Of a DNA stretch of 64,000 nucleotides, positions 15,251-25,439 are shown piece by piece. Where the stretch lies: contig JAFYUM010000010.1 of the NCBI GenBank assembly GCA_017558505.1, positions 16,694 through 80,693 on the forward strand. The letters run 5' to 3'. Both the position numbers and the translations under genes were made by a program. The first letter of the stretch is position 1. Every line of letters begins with the position of its first letter. The notes below the pieces were generated by a model, which was not told the DNA's origin, searched no databases, and saw only the letters and a program-made list of their open reading frames with translations. This DNA comes from Ruminococcus sp. Its GTDB lineage: Bacteria > Bacillota > Clostridia > Oscillospirales > Ruminococcaceae.

Positions 15251-17586
15251 CATACAGGTACGCTTTTAGTAAATCTGATACCACCGTTTTCTGATTCTAT
15301 CCTTAAATTATCTCCTTTCTGTATCGTGGAACCTATTATCATCTTCGCAAGTTCATTTTCAATTAAATCCGTAACACGTCGCTTAATTGGTCTTGCTCCG
15401 TATTTGTCTGTTTCCCTCGCTGCTGCAACTGCTTCAACTACATCACTGCCGTAGCTGATACCGATTCCTAATGCCTCCGCACGCAGACGAAGATTATCAA
15501 GTGCCTTTTCACTTATCTTCATCAAATCCTCCCGTTCAAGACTACGGAACACGATTATCTCGTCAATTCTCCCTGTAAATTCAGGTGTAAAACGTGATTT
15601 CACGGCGTCTATAACACGGTTCTCACTCTCTGTAATATCCTTTCCGAATCCCAGTCCGCTTTTACCCGAAAGCTCCGCACCTACGTTTGAAGTCATAATA
15701 ATCATACAGTTTCGGAAACTGACCTTACGCATTGTGGAATCGGTCAGTGTGCCGTAATCCAGAATCTGCAGCATAATATTCAGCACCTCTGTATCGGCTT
15801 TTTCAATTTCATCAAACAGCACAAGCGAGTAGGGATTACGCCTTATTCTGTCGCACAGACTGCCGCTATTGTCGTCGTATCCCGCATATCCGGGAGGAGC
15901 TCCGATAAGCTTTGACACAGAATGCTTTTCCATATATTCAGACATATCTATACGTATGAGATTTTTTTCTGAACCGAAAAGACAATCTGCCAAAGCCCTT
16001 GCAAGCTCTGTTTTACCAACTCCCGAAGGCCCAGCAAACAGAAATGAAGCCGCAGGTTTGCCACCTTCACCCAGTCCCGAACGTGAACGACACACAGCAT
16101 TTGTCACCTTTTTCACAGCGTAGCTATGCCCGATTACACGCTCCGACAACGAATTTTCAAGAAATTCCAGATGTACACTCTCCTCTGCTGAAATTTTGTT
16201 GAGAGGTATTCCTGTTTTCAAAGACACTACATTCATAATGTCCTCTACACAGAGTACAGCTTCTCCATCTCCCCCCATTATACGACATATATTTTCAATG
16301 GTATAATCCGTCCCACTTAAATCCACATATTCGGACTCAGTACGCCTTTTGCCTGAGTTACTACGGATTTTTGCACAGGCACAGGCTTCATCAAGCACAT
16401 CTATAGCCTTATCAGGAAGAAATCTGTCTGTTATATATCTTATGGATACATTAACAGACAATTCTATCATTTCATCAGGTATACCGACACCATGATATTT
16501 CTCGTAACTGCTTTTGAGTCCCTTTATCATTTCGATACACTCGTCAGCTGAAGGCTCGTTGACCTGCACAGGCTGAAAACGACGTTCAAGGGCAGAGTCC
16601 TTTTCAATTGTCTTACGATACTCCTCAAAGGTTGTCGCGCCGATTATCTGCAATTCCCCACGAGCAAGCTGGGGCTTCATTATATTCGCAGCATCAATTG
16701 CACCCTCAGCTGCACCTGCACCTACAATAGTATGAATTTCATCAATGAAAAGTATAATATTCCCTGCATTCACAGCTTCATCAATACAAGCCTTCACACG
16801 TTCCTCAAAGTCGCCACGATACTTTGCTCCTGAAATCAGGGACGTAAAATCGAGTGAAAATATAAACTTATTCTTAAGAGAATCAGGGACGAGATTGCGT
16901 ACAAAAAGCTCTGCAACTCCTTCTACAATTGCAGTTTTCCCCACCCCTGCCTCTCCGATAAGACAGGGGTTATTCTTAACACGCCTTGAAAGTACCTGTA
17001 AAACACGTTCCACCTCTTTAATTCTTCCGATAAGGGGATCGTGCTTTTTTATAAGTGCAATATCTGTAAGATTTTTACCATAGCGGAACAAATTAGGAAA
17101 GTGGGACATCTTCGGTTTCATAGCTTCATATAGTCCGGCTCTTGTTTCAGCGGAGGAAACAGATTCAAGTCCGCTGTAAATAACCGTCATATTTCCACCT
17201 GCCTTTCTTATTACACTACAAGCACTGCATGAAGATTCACTTACTATCGCCGCAAGAATATGCTCCGTATCAGCGTATTTTTTATTGTCGGAAGCCGCCA
17301 TTTTACAGGAATTTTCAAGTATACGTCTTGCGGCAGTTGTGAAATACCGCTGATTGAGTACCGAGGGGCTTCCCTGTCCTACAAGAGCGATTACTTCTCT
17401 ACGCAGTTCATCGTAAGCAACTCCCCCGTCCATTAAAATCTGCGCCGCCATAGACGTACCGTCCGCTGAAATTGATAGTGCAATATGCTCACTTCCCACA
17501 TAGGTATGTCCAAGCTCCGATGCCGCTTCAATTGCGCCGTCAATTATCTCTGCCGCCTTCTGTGTAAATCTTTCTGTGTTTATCAT
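15250..17586 (-). CDS. clpC: ClpC-like AAA+ ATPase (ClpP partner), short-linker type
   Basis: A 778-residue HSP100 unfoldase. It has two ClpN repeats (residues 1-145), AAA-1 with Walker A GEAGVGKT (about 211) and AAA-2 with GPSGVGKT (about 520). In AAA-2 a G-L-G-F loop after SNVGAEL corresponds to the ClpP-docking loop, so it should feed ClpP. In classical ClpC a coiled-coil M-domain with a UVR motif joins the AAA modules. Here the segment is a short Ser/Arg-rich linker (about residues 410-440) without it, so adaptor (MecA/McsB-like) control is unlikely. It is not preceded by ctsR-mcsAB. Divergently transcribed from the Cys-rich miniprotein. Confidence 0.9.
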   Translation of the reverse strand: MINTERFTQKAAEIIDGAIEAASELGHTYVGSEHIALSISADGTSMAAQILMDGGVAYDELRREVIALVGQGSPSVLNQRYFTTAARRILENSCKMAASDNKKYADTEHILAAIVSESSCSACSVIRKAGGNMTVIYSGLESVSSAETRAGLYEAMKPKMSHFPNLFRYGKNLTDIALIKKHDPLIGRIKEVERVLQVLSRRVKNNPCLIGEAGVGKTAIVEGVAELFVRNLVPDSLKNKFIFSLDFTSLISGAKYRGDFEERVKACIDEAVNAGNIILFIDEIHTIVGAGAAEGAIDAANIMKPQLARGELQIIGATTFEEYRKTIEKDSALERRFQPVQVNEPSADECIEMIKGLKSSYEKYHGVGIPDEMIELSVNVSIRYITDRFLPDKAIDVLDEACACAKIRSNSGKRRTESEYVDLSGTDYTIENICRIMGGDGEAVLCVEDIMNVVSLKTGIPLNKISAEESVHLEFLENSLSERVIGHSYAVKKVTNAVCRSRSGLGEGGKPAASFLFAGPSGVGKTELARALADCLFGSEKNLIRIDMSEYMEKHSVSKLIGAPPGYAGYDDNSGSLCDRIRRNPYSLVLFDEIEKADTEVLNIMLQILDYGTLTDSTMRKVSFRNCMIIMTSNVGAELSGKSGLGFGKDITESENRVIDAVKSRFTPEFTGRIDEIIVFRSLEREDLMKISEKALDNLRLRAEALGIGISYGSDVVEAVAAARETDKYGARPIKRRVTDLIENELAKMIIGSTIQKGDNLRIESENGGIRFTKSVPV

Positions 17587-17787
17587 ATGCCATTCTCCGT
17601 TTCTTTCAAGGATTAGTCTCCCTGTGCTACTACTATATTATGCCACGTATGCCATGCGATAACAGTCGAATTGGAAAATTACCGAAAATTTTTTCACAAC
17701 CAGTAACACATTTTCCGCTGTGGCATATTATATACTATGAAACGCAGTCAAAGCGGTTCAAATACATTCTCAAAGGAGATTTTTATT
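17587..17787. promoter_or_regulatory. Divergent control region, CATAnnnTA -10-like boxes both ways
   Basis: On the plus strand GTGGCATATTATA lies at about 17720-17732, before the Cys-rich gene. On the minus strand GTGGCATAATATA lies at about 17634-17646, before clpC. Both match CATAnnnTA, the -10 form of sporulation SigE/SigK. No convincing -35 was fixed, so sigma-factor use is speculative. No CtsR or CIRCE operator was seen. Confidence 0.4.
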
Positions 17788-17937
17788 ATGTGTAATTCTT
17801 GTTTTGGCGGTAACAACTGTATGTGGATCCTTATTCTCATTCTCATTTTCTTCGTATTCTGCGGCGGTGGCTGCGGCAACAACGGTTCTTGCGGCAATAG
17901 CAACAACAACGACTGCGGCTGTGGCTGTGGATGCTGA
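17788..17937 (+). CDS. Cys/Gly-rich miniprotein with one hydrophobic helix
   Basis: A 49-residue product starting at 17788 after an AAAGGAG ribosome binding site; the in-frame ATG at 17737 lacks one. It has a short Cys-containing head (MCNSCFGGNNC), a hydrophobic stretch of about 15 residues (W-I-L-I-L-I-L-I-F-F), and a Gly/Cys/Asn tail that ends in repeated C-G-C-G. This matches the small proteins often labelled chorion-class high-cysteine HCB protein in Clostridia, of unknown function. The Cys-rich tail could bind metal or crosslink at the cell or spore surface. Confidence 0.75.
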   Translation: MCNSCFGGNNCMWILILILIFFVFCGGGCGNNGSCGNSNNNDCGCGCGC

Positions 17938-17950
17938 TAAATGAATAACA

Positions 17951-17980
17951 AAAACGTCGGGCTAAAACCCGACGTTTTAT
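17951..17980. terminator. Bidirectional terminator
   Basis: An 11-bp stem (17951-17961 with 17968-17978) between the convergent Cys-rich gene and clpX. Confidence 0.9.
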
Positions 17981-17983
17981 TAT

Positions 17984-19255
17984 TTATTCTGCCTTTTTAG
18001 TTTTTTTATGCACATAATGAGGCTCTGCACCTTCTGTAACACATTCCTTCTTCACAACTACCTTTGAAATAGTGCTGTCTGAAGGGACATTGTACATGGA
18101 CTTCATGAGAACATTCTCCAGAATTGAACGGAGACCTCTTGCACCTGTTTTCTGTGCAAGTGATTTTTTTGCAATCTCAACAAGTGCGTCATTCTCAATT
18201 TCCAGCTTAACCTTATCATAACCGAAAAGCTTCTGATACTGCTTTACTATAGCATTCTTGGGCTCTGTGAGTATCCTTACAAGTGCATCCTCATCGAGTT
18301 CCTCCAGTACGGATATAACAGGAAGACGTCCCACAAATTCGGGAACCATACCGAATTTTATAAGATCCTTGGGCACAACCTTTTTAAAGATATTATCGCC
18401 CTCGGTTCTGACACTCTTAATCTCGCCGCCAAATCCGATAGGTGCCTTACCAATACGCTTCTGTATCTGCTTTTCAAGTCCGTCAAAGGCACCGCCGCAG
18501 ATAAAGAGGATATTCTTTGTATTGATTTTCAGGGTTTCCTGATTGGGATGCTTTCTGCCGCCCTGTGGTGATACATTTGATTCAGTTCCCTCAATGATTT
18601 TAAGAAGTGCCTGCTGTACACCCTCACCGCTTACATCTCGTGTAATTGAAGTGTTTTCTGACTTTCTTGCAATTTTGTCGATTTCATCAATGTAGATGAT
18701 GCCCTTTTCAGCCGCTTCAATATCGTAATCAGCAGCCTGAATAAGACGAAGAAGCACGTTTTCAACGTCATCACCAACATAACCAGCCTCAGTTACAGTT
18801 GTAGCATCAGCAATGGCAAAAGGCACATTAAGAAGCTTAGCAAGAGTCTGTGCAAGGAAGGTCTTACCAACACCTGTGGGACCGAGAAGCAGAACATTAC
18901 TTTTCTGGAGCTCTACATCGTCATCATTTGTGGACTTGCTTTCCTGACTCAGAATACGCTTATAATGGTTATACACTGCAACTGCAAGAGAAATCTTTGC
19001 ATCATCCTGTCCGATAACATAATCGTCAAGATAAGCCTTGATTTCAGCGGGCTTCATAAGCTTAATATCAGACGAAGCAGAATTGAGTCTGGTTGAAGCC
19101 TTTCTTTGCTTTGTCTTCATTACTTCAGGGCCGACCAACTGCTCATAGCAATATATAATGCACTCATCACATATATTTGATGTTCCTGCTGAAAACATTG
19201 CACCTGTACTGTTTTCGCCCCGTCCGCAAAAATTACATACCTTGAAATTTGCCAT
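17984..19255 (-). CDS. clpX: ATP-dependent Clp protease ATP-binding subunit ClpX
   Basis: Hexameric AAA+ unfoldase that delivers substrates to ClpP. The 423-residue form starts M-A-N-F-K. It has an N-terminal C4 zinc-binding domain (CNFC ... CDEC), Walker A GPTGVGKT near residue 125, Walker B YIDEIDK, pore loop GYVG, the RKH loop, and the ClpP-docking IGF tripeptide near residue 270. The ATG at 19255 is chosen because it lies 7 nt after the clpP stop. The longer in-frame start at 19288 would overlap clpP by 26 nt and add a non-conserved basic leader. Third gene of tig-clpP-clpX. Confidence 0.96.
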   Translation of the reverse strand: MANFKVCNFCGRGENSTGAMFSAGTSNICDECIIYCYEQLVGPEVMKTKQRKASTRLNSASSDIKLMKPAEIKAYLDDYVIGQDDAKISLAVAVYNHYKRILSQESKSTNDDDVELQKSNVLLLGPTGVGKTFLAQTLAKLLNVPFAIADATTVTEAGYVGDDVENVLLRLIQAADYDIEAAEKGIIYIDEIDKIARKSENTSITRDVSGEGVQQALLKIIEGTESNVSPQGGRKHPNQETLKINTKNILFICGGAFDGLEKQIQKRIGKAPIGFGGEIKSVRTEGDNIFKKVVPKDLIKFGMVPEFVGRLPVISVLEELDEDALVRILTEPKNAIVKQYQKLFGYDKVKLEIENDALVEIAKKSLAQKTGARGLRSILENVLMKSMYNVPSDSTISKVVVKKECVTEGAEPHYVHKKTKKAE

Positions 19256-19262
19256 GGTAGCC

Positions 19263-19850
19263 CTACCTTTTCTCAATAACCTTATCAATTATACCGTATG
19301 CAAGGGCTTCCTGTGCTGTCATATAATTGTCACGCTCGGTATCAATCTCAACCTGCTCAATGGATTTACCTGTATTCTGTGCGAGAAGCTCATTCATCTT
19401 CTGACGTGTTCTCAACAGGTGATCGGAGTGGATTTTAATATCTGTACACTGACCACCAAGACCGCCAGAAATAAGAGGCTGATGTATCATGATTTCGCTG
19501 TTGGGAAGTGCAAAACGCTTACCCTTTGCTCCTGCTGCAAGGAGAAATGCACCCATAGAAGCCGCCATACCGATACAGATTGTGGAAACATCGCACTTGA
19601 TATACTGCATAGTATCGTATATTGCCATTCCTGCGGTAATAGAACCACCTGGAGAGTTGATATACAGTGAAATATCCTTTTCGGAGTCCTGACTTTCAAG
19701 GAAAAGAAGCTGTGCAACAACAAGGCTTGCGGTAGCGTCATTTACCTGATCGGAAAGCATAATAATTCTGTCATTCAGAAGTCGTGAAAAGATATCATAG
19801 GAACGCTCGCCACGGCTTGTCTGCTCAACAACATAAGGAATAAAACTCAT
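19263..19850 (-). CDS. clpP: ATP-dependent Clp protease proteolytic subunit
   Basis: A 195-residue serine protease forming the double-heptamer barrel. Catalytic triad motifs are visible: GMAASMGAF (Ser about 97), MIHQP (His about 122) and the Asp in TERDNYM (about 172). N-terminal [19 protein letters not shown] is the standard mature start region. Lies between tig and clpX, 87 nt from tig with a hairpin in the gap and 7 nt from clpX. It should serve both ClpX and the ClpC-like ATPase encoded 2 kb away. Confidence 0.97.
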   Translation of the reverse strand: MSFIPYVVEQTSRGERSYDIFSRLLNDRIIMLSDQVNDATASLVVAQLLFLESQDSEKDISLYINSPGGSITAGMAIYDTMQYIKCDVSTICIGMAASMGAFLLAAGAKGKRFALPNSEIMIHQPLISGGLGGQCTDIKIHSDHLLRTRQKMNELLAQNTGKSIEQVEIDTERDNYMTAQEALAYGIIDKVIEKR

Positions 19851-19898
19851 AATTCATCGCCCTTTCTTGTTTTTTGTCGAAATATCTTAATAAAACCA

Positions 19899-19920
19899 TT
19901 GTCCCGTTTACACGGGACAA
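19899..19920 (-). terminator. Hairpin between tig and clpP
   Basis: A perfect 9-bp stem (19899-19907 with 19912-19920) and a 4-nt loop. Only a broken T-tract follows on the minus strand, so it is more likely a partial terminator or processing hairpin that sets the tig:clpPX ratio. Confidence 0.6.
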
Positions 19921-19937
19921 CGATATGTAATCTTTAA

Positions 19938-21236
19938 TTATTCAGCAGCTTCCTCTGCATTATCAACTACTGCATTTTCCTTTACGAAATCAATAGCCTT
20001 CTGAACCTTGATATCACCAGCAAGGGCAAAAGGTGAAATGAACTGTCTTACTGTTGCAACATCCATCTTGTTTGCAGCTGCGATTTCAGCGAGTGTGTTC
20101 TCGAGATCTTCTTCTGTAGCCTCGAAGTTTTCAAGCTCTGCAATCTTTTCAAGGGCAAGACGAAGCTTAACTTCACCCTCTGCACGCTCTCTGTAAGTGT
20201 CTCTGATAGCCTGCTCGTCCATACCTGTGTACTGGCAGTAAAGCTTAAGGCTCATACCCTGCTGCTGGAGCTGACGCTCAAATGAAGCAACAATTTCGTC
20301 AATTCTCTGCTCATACATACAATTAGGAACAGGTGTATCTACCTTTGCAATAAGTGCTTCAAGTACAGCGCTCTCAAAAGCAGAATCAGCCTGCTTTGCA
20401 GCAGCCTCTTCAAGCTGTGTACGGATGTTAGCCTTGTACTCGTCAACTGTGTCGAACTCTGTAGCGTCCTTAACAAGCTCGTCATCAATCTCGGGGAGCT
20501 CCTCGAAAGTAATAGCGTGAATCTTTGTCTTGAATACTGCTTCCTTGCCAGCGTAATCTGTCATCTGGTAATCCTCGGGGAAAGTTACAACAACGTCGAA
20601 CTCTTCGCCTACGTTGTGACCTGCAACCTGATCCTCAAAGCCGGGGATAAACTGACCGCTACCAAGAACGAGGGGATGATTTTCACCCTTACCGCCTTCA
20701 AAGGCTTCGTCACCGAAGAAGCCTTCGAAATCAATTGTAACCTCGTCACCCATCTGTGCAGGTCTGTCCTCAACAGATACGATACGAGCGTTCTTCTTTC
20801 TGATAATTTCAATCTGCTTTTCAACATCAGCATCTGTAATCTCGTTTACCTTCTTTGCAGCCTTGATGCCCTTATAGTCAGTAAGCTCGATTTCAGGCTT
20901 TGTTACACAGATAGCCTTGATTTCAACGCCTGTTTCCTTGTCGATTGAAAGAACTTCAACGTTAGGTCTGTCAACGAGGTTGAGGTTCTCCTGTGCGATA
21001 GCAGCATCAATCTCAGGACCGAGAAGGCTGTTGATAGCGCCCTCATAAAATGCACCCTCACCGAAAGTCTTTTCAGCAAGCTTTCTGGAAACCTTACCCT
21101 TTCTGAAGCCCTTTATCTGGATATTTTTCTTTTCACGCTGATACTCAGCTTCTACAGCTGCCTCGAAAGCTTCTGCATCAATGCTGATAATCAGCTCGGT
21201 TGTGTTCACATCTGTTTTGTTTGATGACTTTAACAT
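19938..21236 (-). CDS. tig: Trigger factor
   Basis: Ribosome-associated chaperone and peptidyl-prolyl isomerase, 432 residues, full length. The N-terminal ribosome-binding signature GFRKGKVSRK is near residue 44, with Ser-Arg in place of the common Ala-Pro-Arg. The FKBP domain spans about 150-240 (GDEVTIDFEGFFGDEAFEGG, IPGFEDQVAGHNVGEE). A long helical C-terminal domain ends in an acidic tail. First gene of the tig-clpP-clpX run, the classic arrangement linking nascent chain folding and degradation. Confidence 0.96.
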   Translation of the reverse strand: MLKSSNKTDVNTTELIISIDAEAFEAAVEAEYQREKKNIQIKGFRKGKVSRKLAEKTFGEGAFYEGAINSLLGPEIDAAIAQENLNLVDRPNVEVLSIDKETGVEIKAICVTKPEIELTDYKGIKAAKKVNEITDADVEKQIEIIRKKNARIVSVEDRPAQMGDEVTIDFEGFFGDEAFEGGKGENHPLVLGSGQFIPGFEDQVAGHNVGEEFDVVVTFPEDYQMTDYAGKEAVFKTKIHAITFEELPEIDDELVKDATEFDTVDEYKANIRTQLEEAAAKQADSAFESAVLEALIAKVDTPVPNCMYEQRIDEIVASFERQLQQQGMSLKLYCQYTGMDEQAIRDTYRERAEGEVKLRLALEKIAELENFEATEEDLENTLAEIAAANKMDVATVRQFISPFALAGDIKVQKAIDFVKENAVVDNAEEAAE

Positions 21237-21355
21237 AATGATCCTCCATTAAATATATATAGATGTCCTTTACATCATAAAGAATACCTACATATTATAC
21301 CATATTTTGAACAAGATTTCTACAATAATTGAATACTTCTACCTATTACACAATT

Positions 21356-22048
21356 TCACATTATCTTTTTAGGAATAAACTGTAAATAATCACCCGATAT
21401 CAAATGAAAATTCACATCATCATATGTGTTTGTGACGCATAATCCATGTGCGGAATGACCATGAATGTGCCCGTAGTAGCAATCTTTTATATTGTAGCGG
21501 TAGAGAACTTCAAGTATATCATAATTGAAGTTTGAAGCAAAAATCGGTGGATAATGCATAAACACCATGGGTTCAAGTCCGGCATTCAAAGCCGACTTGA
21601 TTGAAGCTTCAAGACGCTGCACCTCACGGCGGAGCACCTTTTCATCCTGCACCTCACCTGGCATATTTACCCAGCCTCTTGTGCCGCATATACCGTATTC
21701 ACCATACTGATAGTGGTTGTTATGAAGTATGCTTATGGAGTCAAATCCATTTGCAGCGAAAAAGTCCTCCATTTTCTTCATAGTTGTCCACCAGTAATCG
21801 TGATTGCCTTTAAGAATAATCTTCCTGCCGGGAAGATTATTCAAAAACTCAAAGTCGGGAGTTGCCTGCTGTAAGGACATACCCCAGGAGGTATCGCCTG
21901 CAACAACAACAGTATCGTCCCCTTTGACCATAGCAAGCCAGTTTTCTTCGATCTTTCTCTGGTAATCGTCCCAGCCTGCAAATATACTCATTGTCTTTGA
22001 GGAATCGCACAGACATAGGTGCAGATCCCCGATAACATATAAGCTCAT
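21356..22048 (-). CDS. Metallophosphoesterase
   Basis: A 230-residue calcineurin-like phosphoesterase with GDLHL (residue 7), GDTSWG (about 51), GNHDYWW (about 79), MHYPP (about 165) and YYGHIHGHS (about 190). The extra DxxW and WW features fit a clostridial subfamily usually annotated only as serine/threonine phosphatase-like. Its ATG overlaps the thrC stop by one base (TGATG), so it is translationally coupled and last in the rplS-to-thrC run. Substrate unknown. Confidence 0.9.
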   Translation of the reverse strand: MSLYVIGDLHLCLCDSSKTMSIFAGWDDYQRKIEENWLAMVKGDDTVVVAGDTSWGMSLQQATPDFEFLNNLPGRKIILKGNHDYWWTTMKKMEDFFAANGFDSISILHNNHYQYGEYGICGTRGWVNMPGEVQDEKVLRREVQRLEASIKSALNAGLEPMVFMHYPPIFASNFNYDILEVLYRYNIKDCYYGHIHGHSAHGLCVTNTYDDVNFHLISGDYLQFIPKKIM

Positions 22049-23541
22049 CAGAAACCGAGAGTATTGAGAACGTAAGCCTTCTGCTCTGACTTTTCAATTA
22101 CATCTGTAAAGCGTTCAGGCTTGTTCTTGAGGTCAGCCAGTGCAGCAGGTACAGGAATATCAGAAAGCTCAGCTATACGGTCAACCTTTGCGTATTCATC
22201 AATGTCGGAAGCACCATTTTCAAGTGCCTCCAGTACAGCTGCAGAGAACTTGTAGGGGCTTGCTGTAGAAGCGATAACCGTCTTTGTAGCATCGCCTGTA
22301 GCTGCCTTATAATCGTTGTACACCTTAACAGCAACAGCAGTATGTGTATCGCAGGTATATGAATACTTCTCGTAAATATCGCTGATTGTAGCCTTTGTCT
22401 GCTCGTCATCGCAGAAGCCACCGAAAAATTCTTCATTGAGCTTTGCCTTTACATCAGCTGTAACCTCATATTTACCCTCGGAAGCAAGCTTACCGAACCA
22501 CTCGTTTATAACAGCGTCATTTCTGTCTGTCATGAGATAGAGAAGTCTTTCAAGGTTGCTGGAAATGAGAATGTCCATAGAGGGAGAAACAGTTGCGTAG
22601 AACTGACGGTTTCTGTCATATACACCTGTATTTATGAAATCTGTAAGTACATTGTTGATATTTGAAGCACAGATAAGTTTATTTACGGGAACCCCCATAT
22701 GCTTTGCATAGTAAGCCGCAAGAATATTACCGAAGTTACCTGTGGGAACTACAATGTTAATCTTCTCCCCAAGCTCGATTTCCTCGCTCTTTACAAGCTC
22801 GGCATAAGCTGAAACGTAATAAACAACCTGCGGAACAAGTCTGCCCCAGTTGATAGAGTTTGCAGATGAGAAAATCATGCCCTTTGAGTCAAGAGCTGCC
22901 TTCACATCATTATCTGTGAATATAGCCTTAACACCGTTCTGACAGTCGTCAAAGTTACCCTTGATAGCACATACGCCGACATTATCACCCTCCTGAGTTT
23001 TCATCTGACGCTTCTGCATTGGACTTACGCCGTCCTCGGGATAGAATACGAGAATAGATGTACCCTCAACGTCCTTAAATCCCTCAAGAGCAGCCTTACC
23101 TGTATCGCCTGATGTAGCAACGAGAATTACAATCTTCTTGTCAAGATTGATTTTCTTAGCAGATGTTGTAAGGAAGTAGGGAAGAATCTGCAAAGCCATA
23201 TCCTTGAATGCACAGGTAGGACCGTGCCACAGTTCAAGCATATATGTACCGTCAAAGAGATGTGCTATTTCAGCAATGCTCTCTGTTTCAAAATTCTTTG
23301 TAGAATAAGCATTATCAGTACAGTAGTGAATTTCAGCCTCTGTGAAGTCTGTAAGGAACTTTGAGAAAACATAAGCTGCTCTGTCGGCATATTTCATATC
23401 GCCGATAGCCTTAAGCTCATCGAAAGTAAGCTGGGGAATTGACTCCGGAACGAAAAGACCGCCCTCAACGGAAATTCCCTGTGTAATAGCCTCTGCACTA
23501 CTCACCTTAACTCCGCTGTTTCTTGTACTGTTGTAAAACAT
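22048..23541 (-). CDS. thrC: Threonine synthase
   Basis: PLP enzyme converting O-phosphohomoserine to threonine. At 497 residues it is the long form. The PLP lysine lies in TCAFKDMALQ near residue 111, and ATSGDTGKAALEG binds phosphate. S-x-N-S-I-N-W-G-R and PTGNFGNILAAYYA are family blocks. It sits 12 nt downstream of yraN, at the end of a ribosome/secretion operon that it does not usually join, so co-regulation with translation genes is possible. No other threonine genes are near. Confidence 0.96.
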   Translation of the reverse strand: MFYNSTRNSGVKVSSAEAITQGISVEGGLFVPESIPQLTFDELKAIGDMKYADRAAYVFSKFLTDFTEAEIHYCTDNAYSTKNFETESIAEIAHLFDGTYMLELWHGPTCAFKDMALQILPYFLTTSAKKINLDKKIVILVATSGDTGKAALEGFKDVEGTSILVFYPEDGVSPMQKRQMKTQEGDNVGVCAIKGNFDDCQNGVKAIFTDNDVKAALDSKGMIFSSANSINWGRLVPQVVYYVSAYAELVKSEEIELGEKINIVVPTGNFGNILAAYYAKHMGVPVNKLICASNINNVLTDFINTGVYDRNRQFYATVSPSMDILISSNLERLLYLMTDRNDAVINEWFGKLASEGKYEVTADVKAKLNEEFFGGFCDDEQTKATISDIYEKYSYTCDTHTAVAVKVYNDYKAATGDATKTVIASTASPYKFSAAVLEALENGASDIDEYAKVDRIAELSDIPVPAALADLKNKPERFTDVIEKSEQKAYVLNTLGF

Positions 23542-23553
23542 ATGATCACCCTT

Positions 23554-23934
23554 TTAAAAAATGAAATTCATGCCCGTTGTATCAAAGGCATTTTCTATAT
23601 AATCAATGCTTAACACCCTGCCCCCTGAAATGATTACCTCTGCGATATCAAATCTGGGCTGCAACTTATTCGGGTGCTTATAGCAAAAATTACTCGCTGT
23701 TTTCACGATAAGCGTCTTTTTGCGTTTGTCAATAGCATCAAATCCGCCTACCATACTGTTTGGTTTACGGGACTTTACCTCCACAAAGGCAATATAGTCC
23801 GTATTAACCGCTATAATATCAATTTCGCCGCCCCTTATCCGGTAGTTTCTTTCAACTATCTCATATCCCTGTTTTATCAGATAGGAGCAGACATAATCCT
23901 CGCCGATGTTGCCGATTTCAACACTGTTCATCAT
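23554..23934 (-). CDS. yraN: YraN family endonuclease-like protein (UPF0102)
   Basis: Small protein with a Holliday-junction-resolvase/restriction-like fold. Motifs are GEDYVCSYLIKQGYEIVERNYR, GEIDIIAV and FVEVKSR, that is, the E...D...ExK nuclease core. It is typically encoded after rnhB, as here. The start is uncertain: ATGs at 23943, 23934 and 23931 are in frame, and the GGTGAG before the last two favours the shorter forms. It overlaps the rnhB end. Precise substrate unknown. Confidence 0.9.
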   Translation of the reverse strand: MMNSVEIGNIGEDYVCSYLIKQGYEIVERNYRIRGGEIDIIAVNTDYIAFVEVKSRKPNSMVGGFDAIDKRKKTLIVKTASNFCYKHPNKLQPRFDIAEVIISGGRVLSIDYIENAFDTTGMNFIF

Positions 23935-24553
23935 TCTCACCAAGAATTTTTTTCAGAAAAGTCTTTCTGTGAATATCGCTTGCGCCGTATTTTTTAAGCA
24001 TATCACAGTGAAGCTTCGTACCGTAGCCCTTGTGCTGTTCAAAACAGTACTGGGGATACTTTTCGGCTATTTCACGCATATATCTGTCACGGGCAACCTT
24101 TGCAAGAATAGATGCCGCAGAAATTGAAGCTGATGTTGCATCGCCCTTTATAACATTTTCGCCATAGCAGTTCAGCTTCGGCATACGATTACCATCAACA
24201 AGCGCCATATCCGGCTTTATTCCAAGCCCCTCAACAGCTCTTTTCATAGCAAGCATAGTTGCCTGTAATATATTTATCTCGTCGATTTCCTCAACAGATG
24301 CGGTAGCTATACAATAAGCATCTGCTTTTTCAATTATTTCGTCAAAAAGCAACTCGCGTCGTTTTTCAGATATTTTCTTACTATCGTTGAGATAATCAAT
24401 AAGAGTTTCATCATTGAGAACAACTGCCGCCGCATATACATCTCCCGCAAGAGGACCTCTGCCAGCCTCGTCAACTCCGCACAACACAGGATATTTCTCA
24501 CGGAGTTCGCTGTCAAAGTCAAAAAGCTCCTTGTGAAGTACTACTCTTGCCAT
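23918..24553 (-). CDS. rnhB: Ribonuclease HII
   Basis: Removes RNA from RNA:DNA hybrids and misincorporated ribonucleotides. Catalytic blocks are CGVDEAGRGPLAGDV (Asp-Glu pair near residue 26), NDSKKIS, VDGNRMP and SISAASILAKVARDRYM. The start at 24553 (M-A-R-V-V) is used because it follows the rbgA stop by one base and has a GGAGGC ribosome binding site inside rbgA. The upstream ATG at 24577 would overlap rbgA by 23 nt. Part of rplS-lepB-lepB-rbgA-rnhB-yraN. Confidence 0.96.
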   Translation of the reverse strand: MARVVLHKELFDFDSELREKYPVLCGVDEAGRGPLAGDVYAAAVVLNDETLIDYLNDSKKISEKRRELLFDEIIEKADAYCIATASVEEIDEINILQATMLAMKRAVEGLGIKPDMALVDGNRMPKLNCYGENVIKGDATSASISAASILAKVARDRYMREIAEKYPQYCFEQHKGYGTKLHCDMLKKYGASDIHRKTFLKKILGENDEQC

Positions 24554-24554
24554 A

Positions 24555-25430
24555 TCACTTTGCCTCCGGCATTTCAAGAGTTATACGTCCCAACTTACCG
24601 CTTCTGAACTCGTCAAGAACGGTTATTGCTGCTCTTTCGATATTTATTTCACCGCCTGAAACAACCATACCTCGCTTTCTGCCCACCTTTTCAAGCAGTG
24701 CAAGTCCATCGTCACCATCTTCTGGCTGAACCTTGTAGCGGTCAACAAGTGCTTGTGGATAGCTCTCTGCAAGATAGCTTAAAAGCTTCATTGCAAGAGT
24801 TTCAATATCAAGAATATCATCGCTGATTGCACCTGTGAAAGCAAGTCTTATTGCCGCTGACTGGTCCTCAAATTTAGGCCACAGAACACCGGGCATATCA
24901 AGCAATTCCGTATTATCTTTAAGCTTAACCCACTGCTTTACACGGGTAACTCCGGGTCTGTCCTCAACCTTTGTACGCTTACTTCCTGCAAGGCGGTTTA
25001 TAAGTGAACTCTTACCTACGTTCGGTATGCCCAAAATCATAAGTCTGACAGGAGCACCTGTCATACCGTGTCTTTCACGTTTTTCCATAAGCTCCTTAAG
25101 CACCGTTGCCTTAAGAGTGGGCATAAGCTTATTTATACCCTTTCCCGATTTGCAGTCAACGGCAAGAGCAGTAACATTTTCTTTTTTAAGATAATTAACC
25201 CATGCCGAAGTAGCATTATTGTCAGCAAGGTCACACTTGTTAAGCAGTACAATTCTCGGCTTTGAGCCTGTCATTGAGTCAATTTCAGGATTGCGACTGC
25301 TCATAGGCGTACGTGCGTCTATAATCTCTACAACAGCATCAACAAGCTTCATATTTGCAACAATGGCACGACGTGTCTTTGCCATATGCCCGGGAAACCA
25401 TTGTATCGTTTTTATATCAGTATTTTCCAT
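24555..25430 (-). CDS. rbgA: Ribosome biogenesis GTPase RbgA (YlqF)
   Basis: A 291-residue circularly permuted GTPase that finishes 50S subunit assembly. The G motifs appear in the permuted order: NKCD (G4, about residue 64), then GIPNVGKSS (G1, about 134), PGVT (G2) and DMPG (G3, about 178). The N-terminal IQWFPGHMAKTRRAI is family-typical, and the C-terminal ANTAR-like helical domain binds 23S rRNA. Located between lepB and rnhB, 9 nt after lepB, as in many Firmicutes. Confidence 0.97.
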   Translation of the reverse strand: MENTDIKTIQWFPGHMAKTRRAIVANMKLVDAVVEIIDARTPMSSRNPEIDSMTGSKPRIVLLNKCDLADNNATSAWVNYLKKENVTALAVDCKSGKGINKLMPTLKATVLKELMEKRERHGMTGAPVRLMILGIPNVGKSSLINRLAGSKRTKVEDRPGVTRVKQWVKLKDNTELLDMPGVLWPKFEDQSAAIRLAFTGAISDDILDIETLAMKLLSYLAESYPQALVDRYKVQPEDGDDGLALLEKVGRKRGMVVSGGEINIERAAITVLDEFRSGKLGRITLEMPEAK

Positions 25431-25439
25431 TTATCCTCC

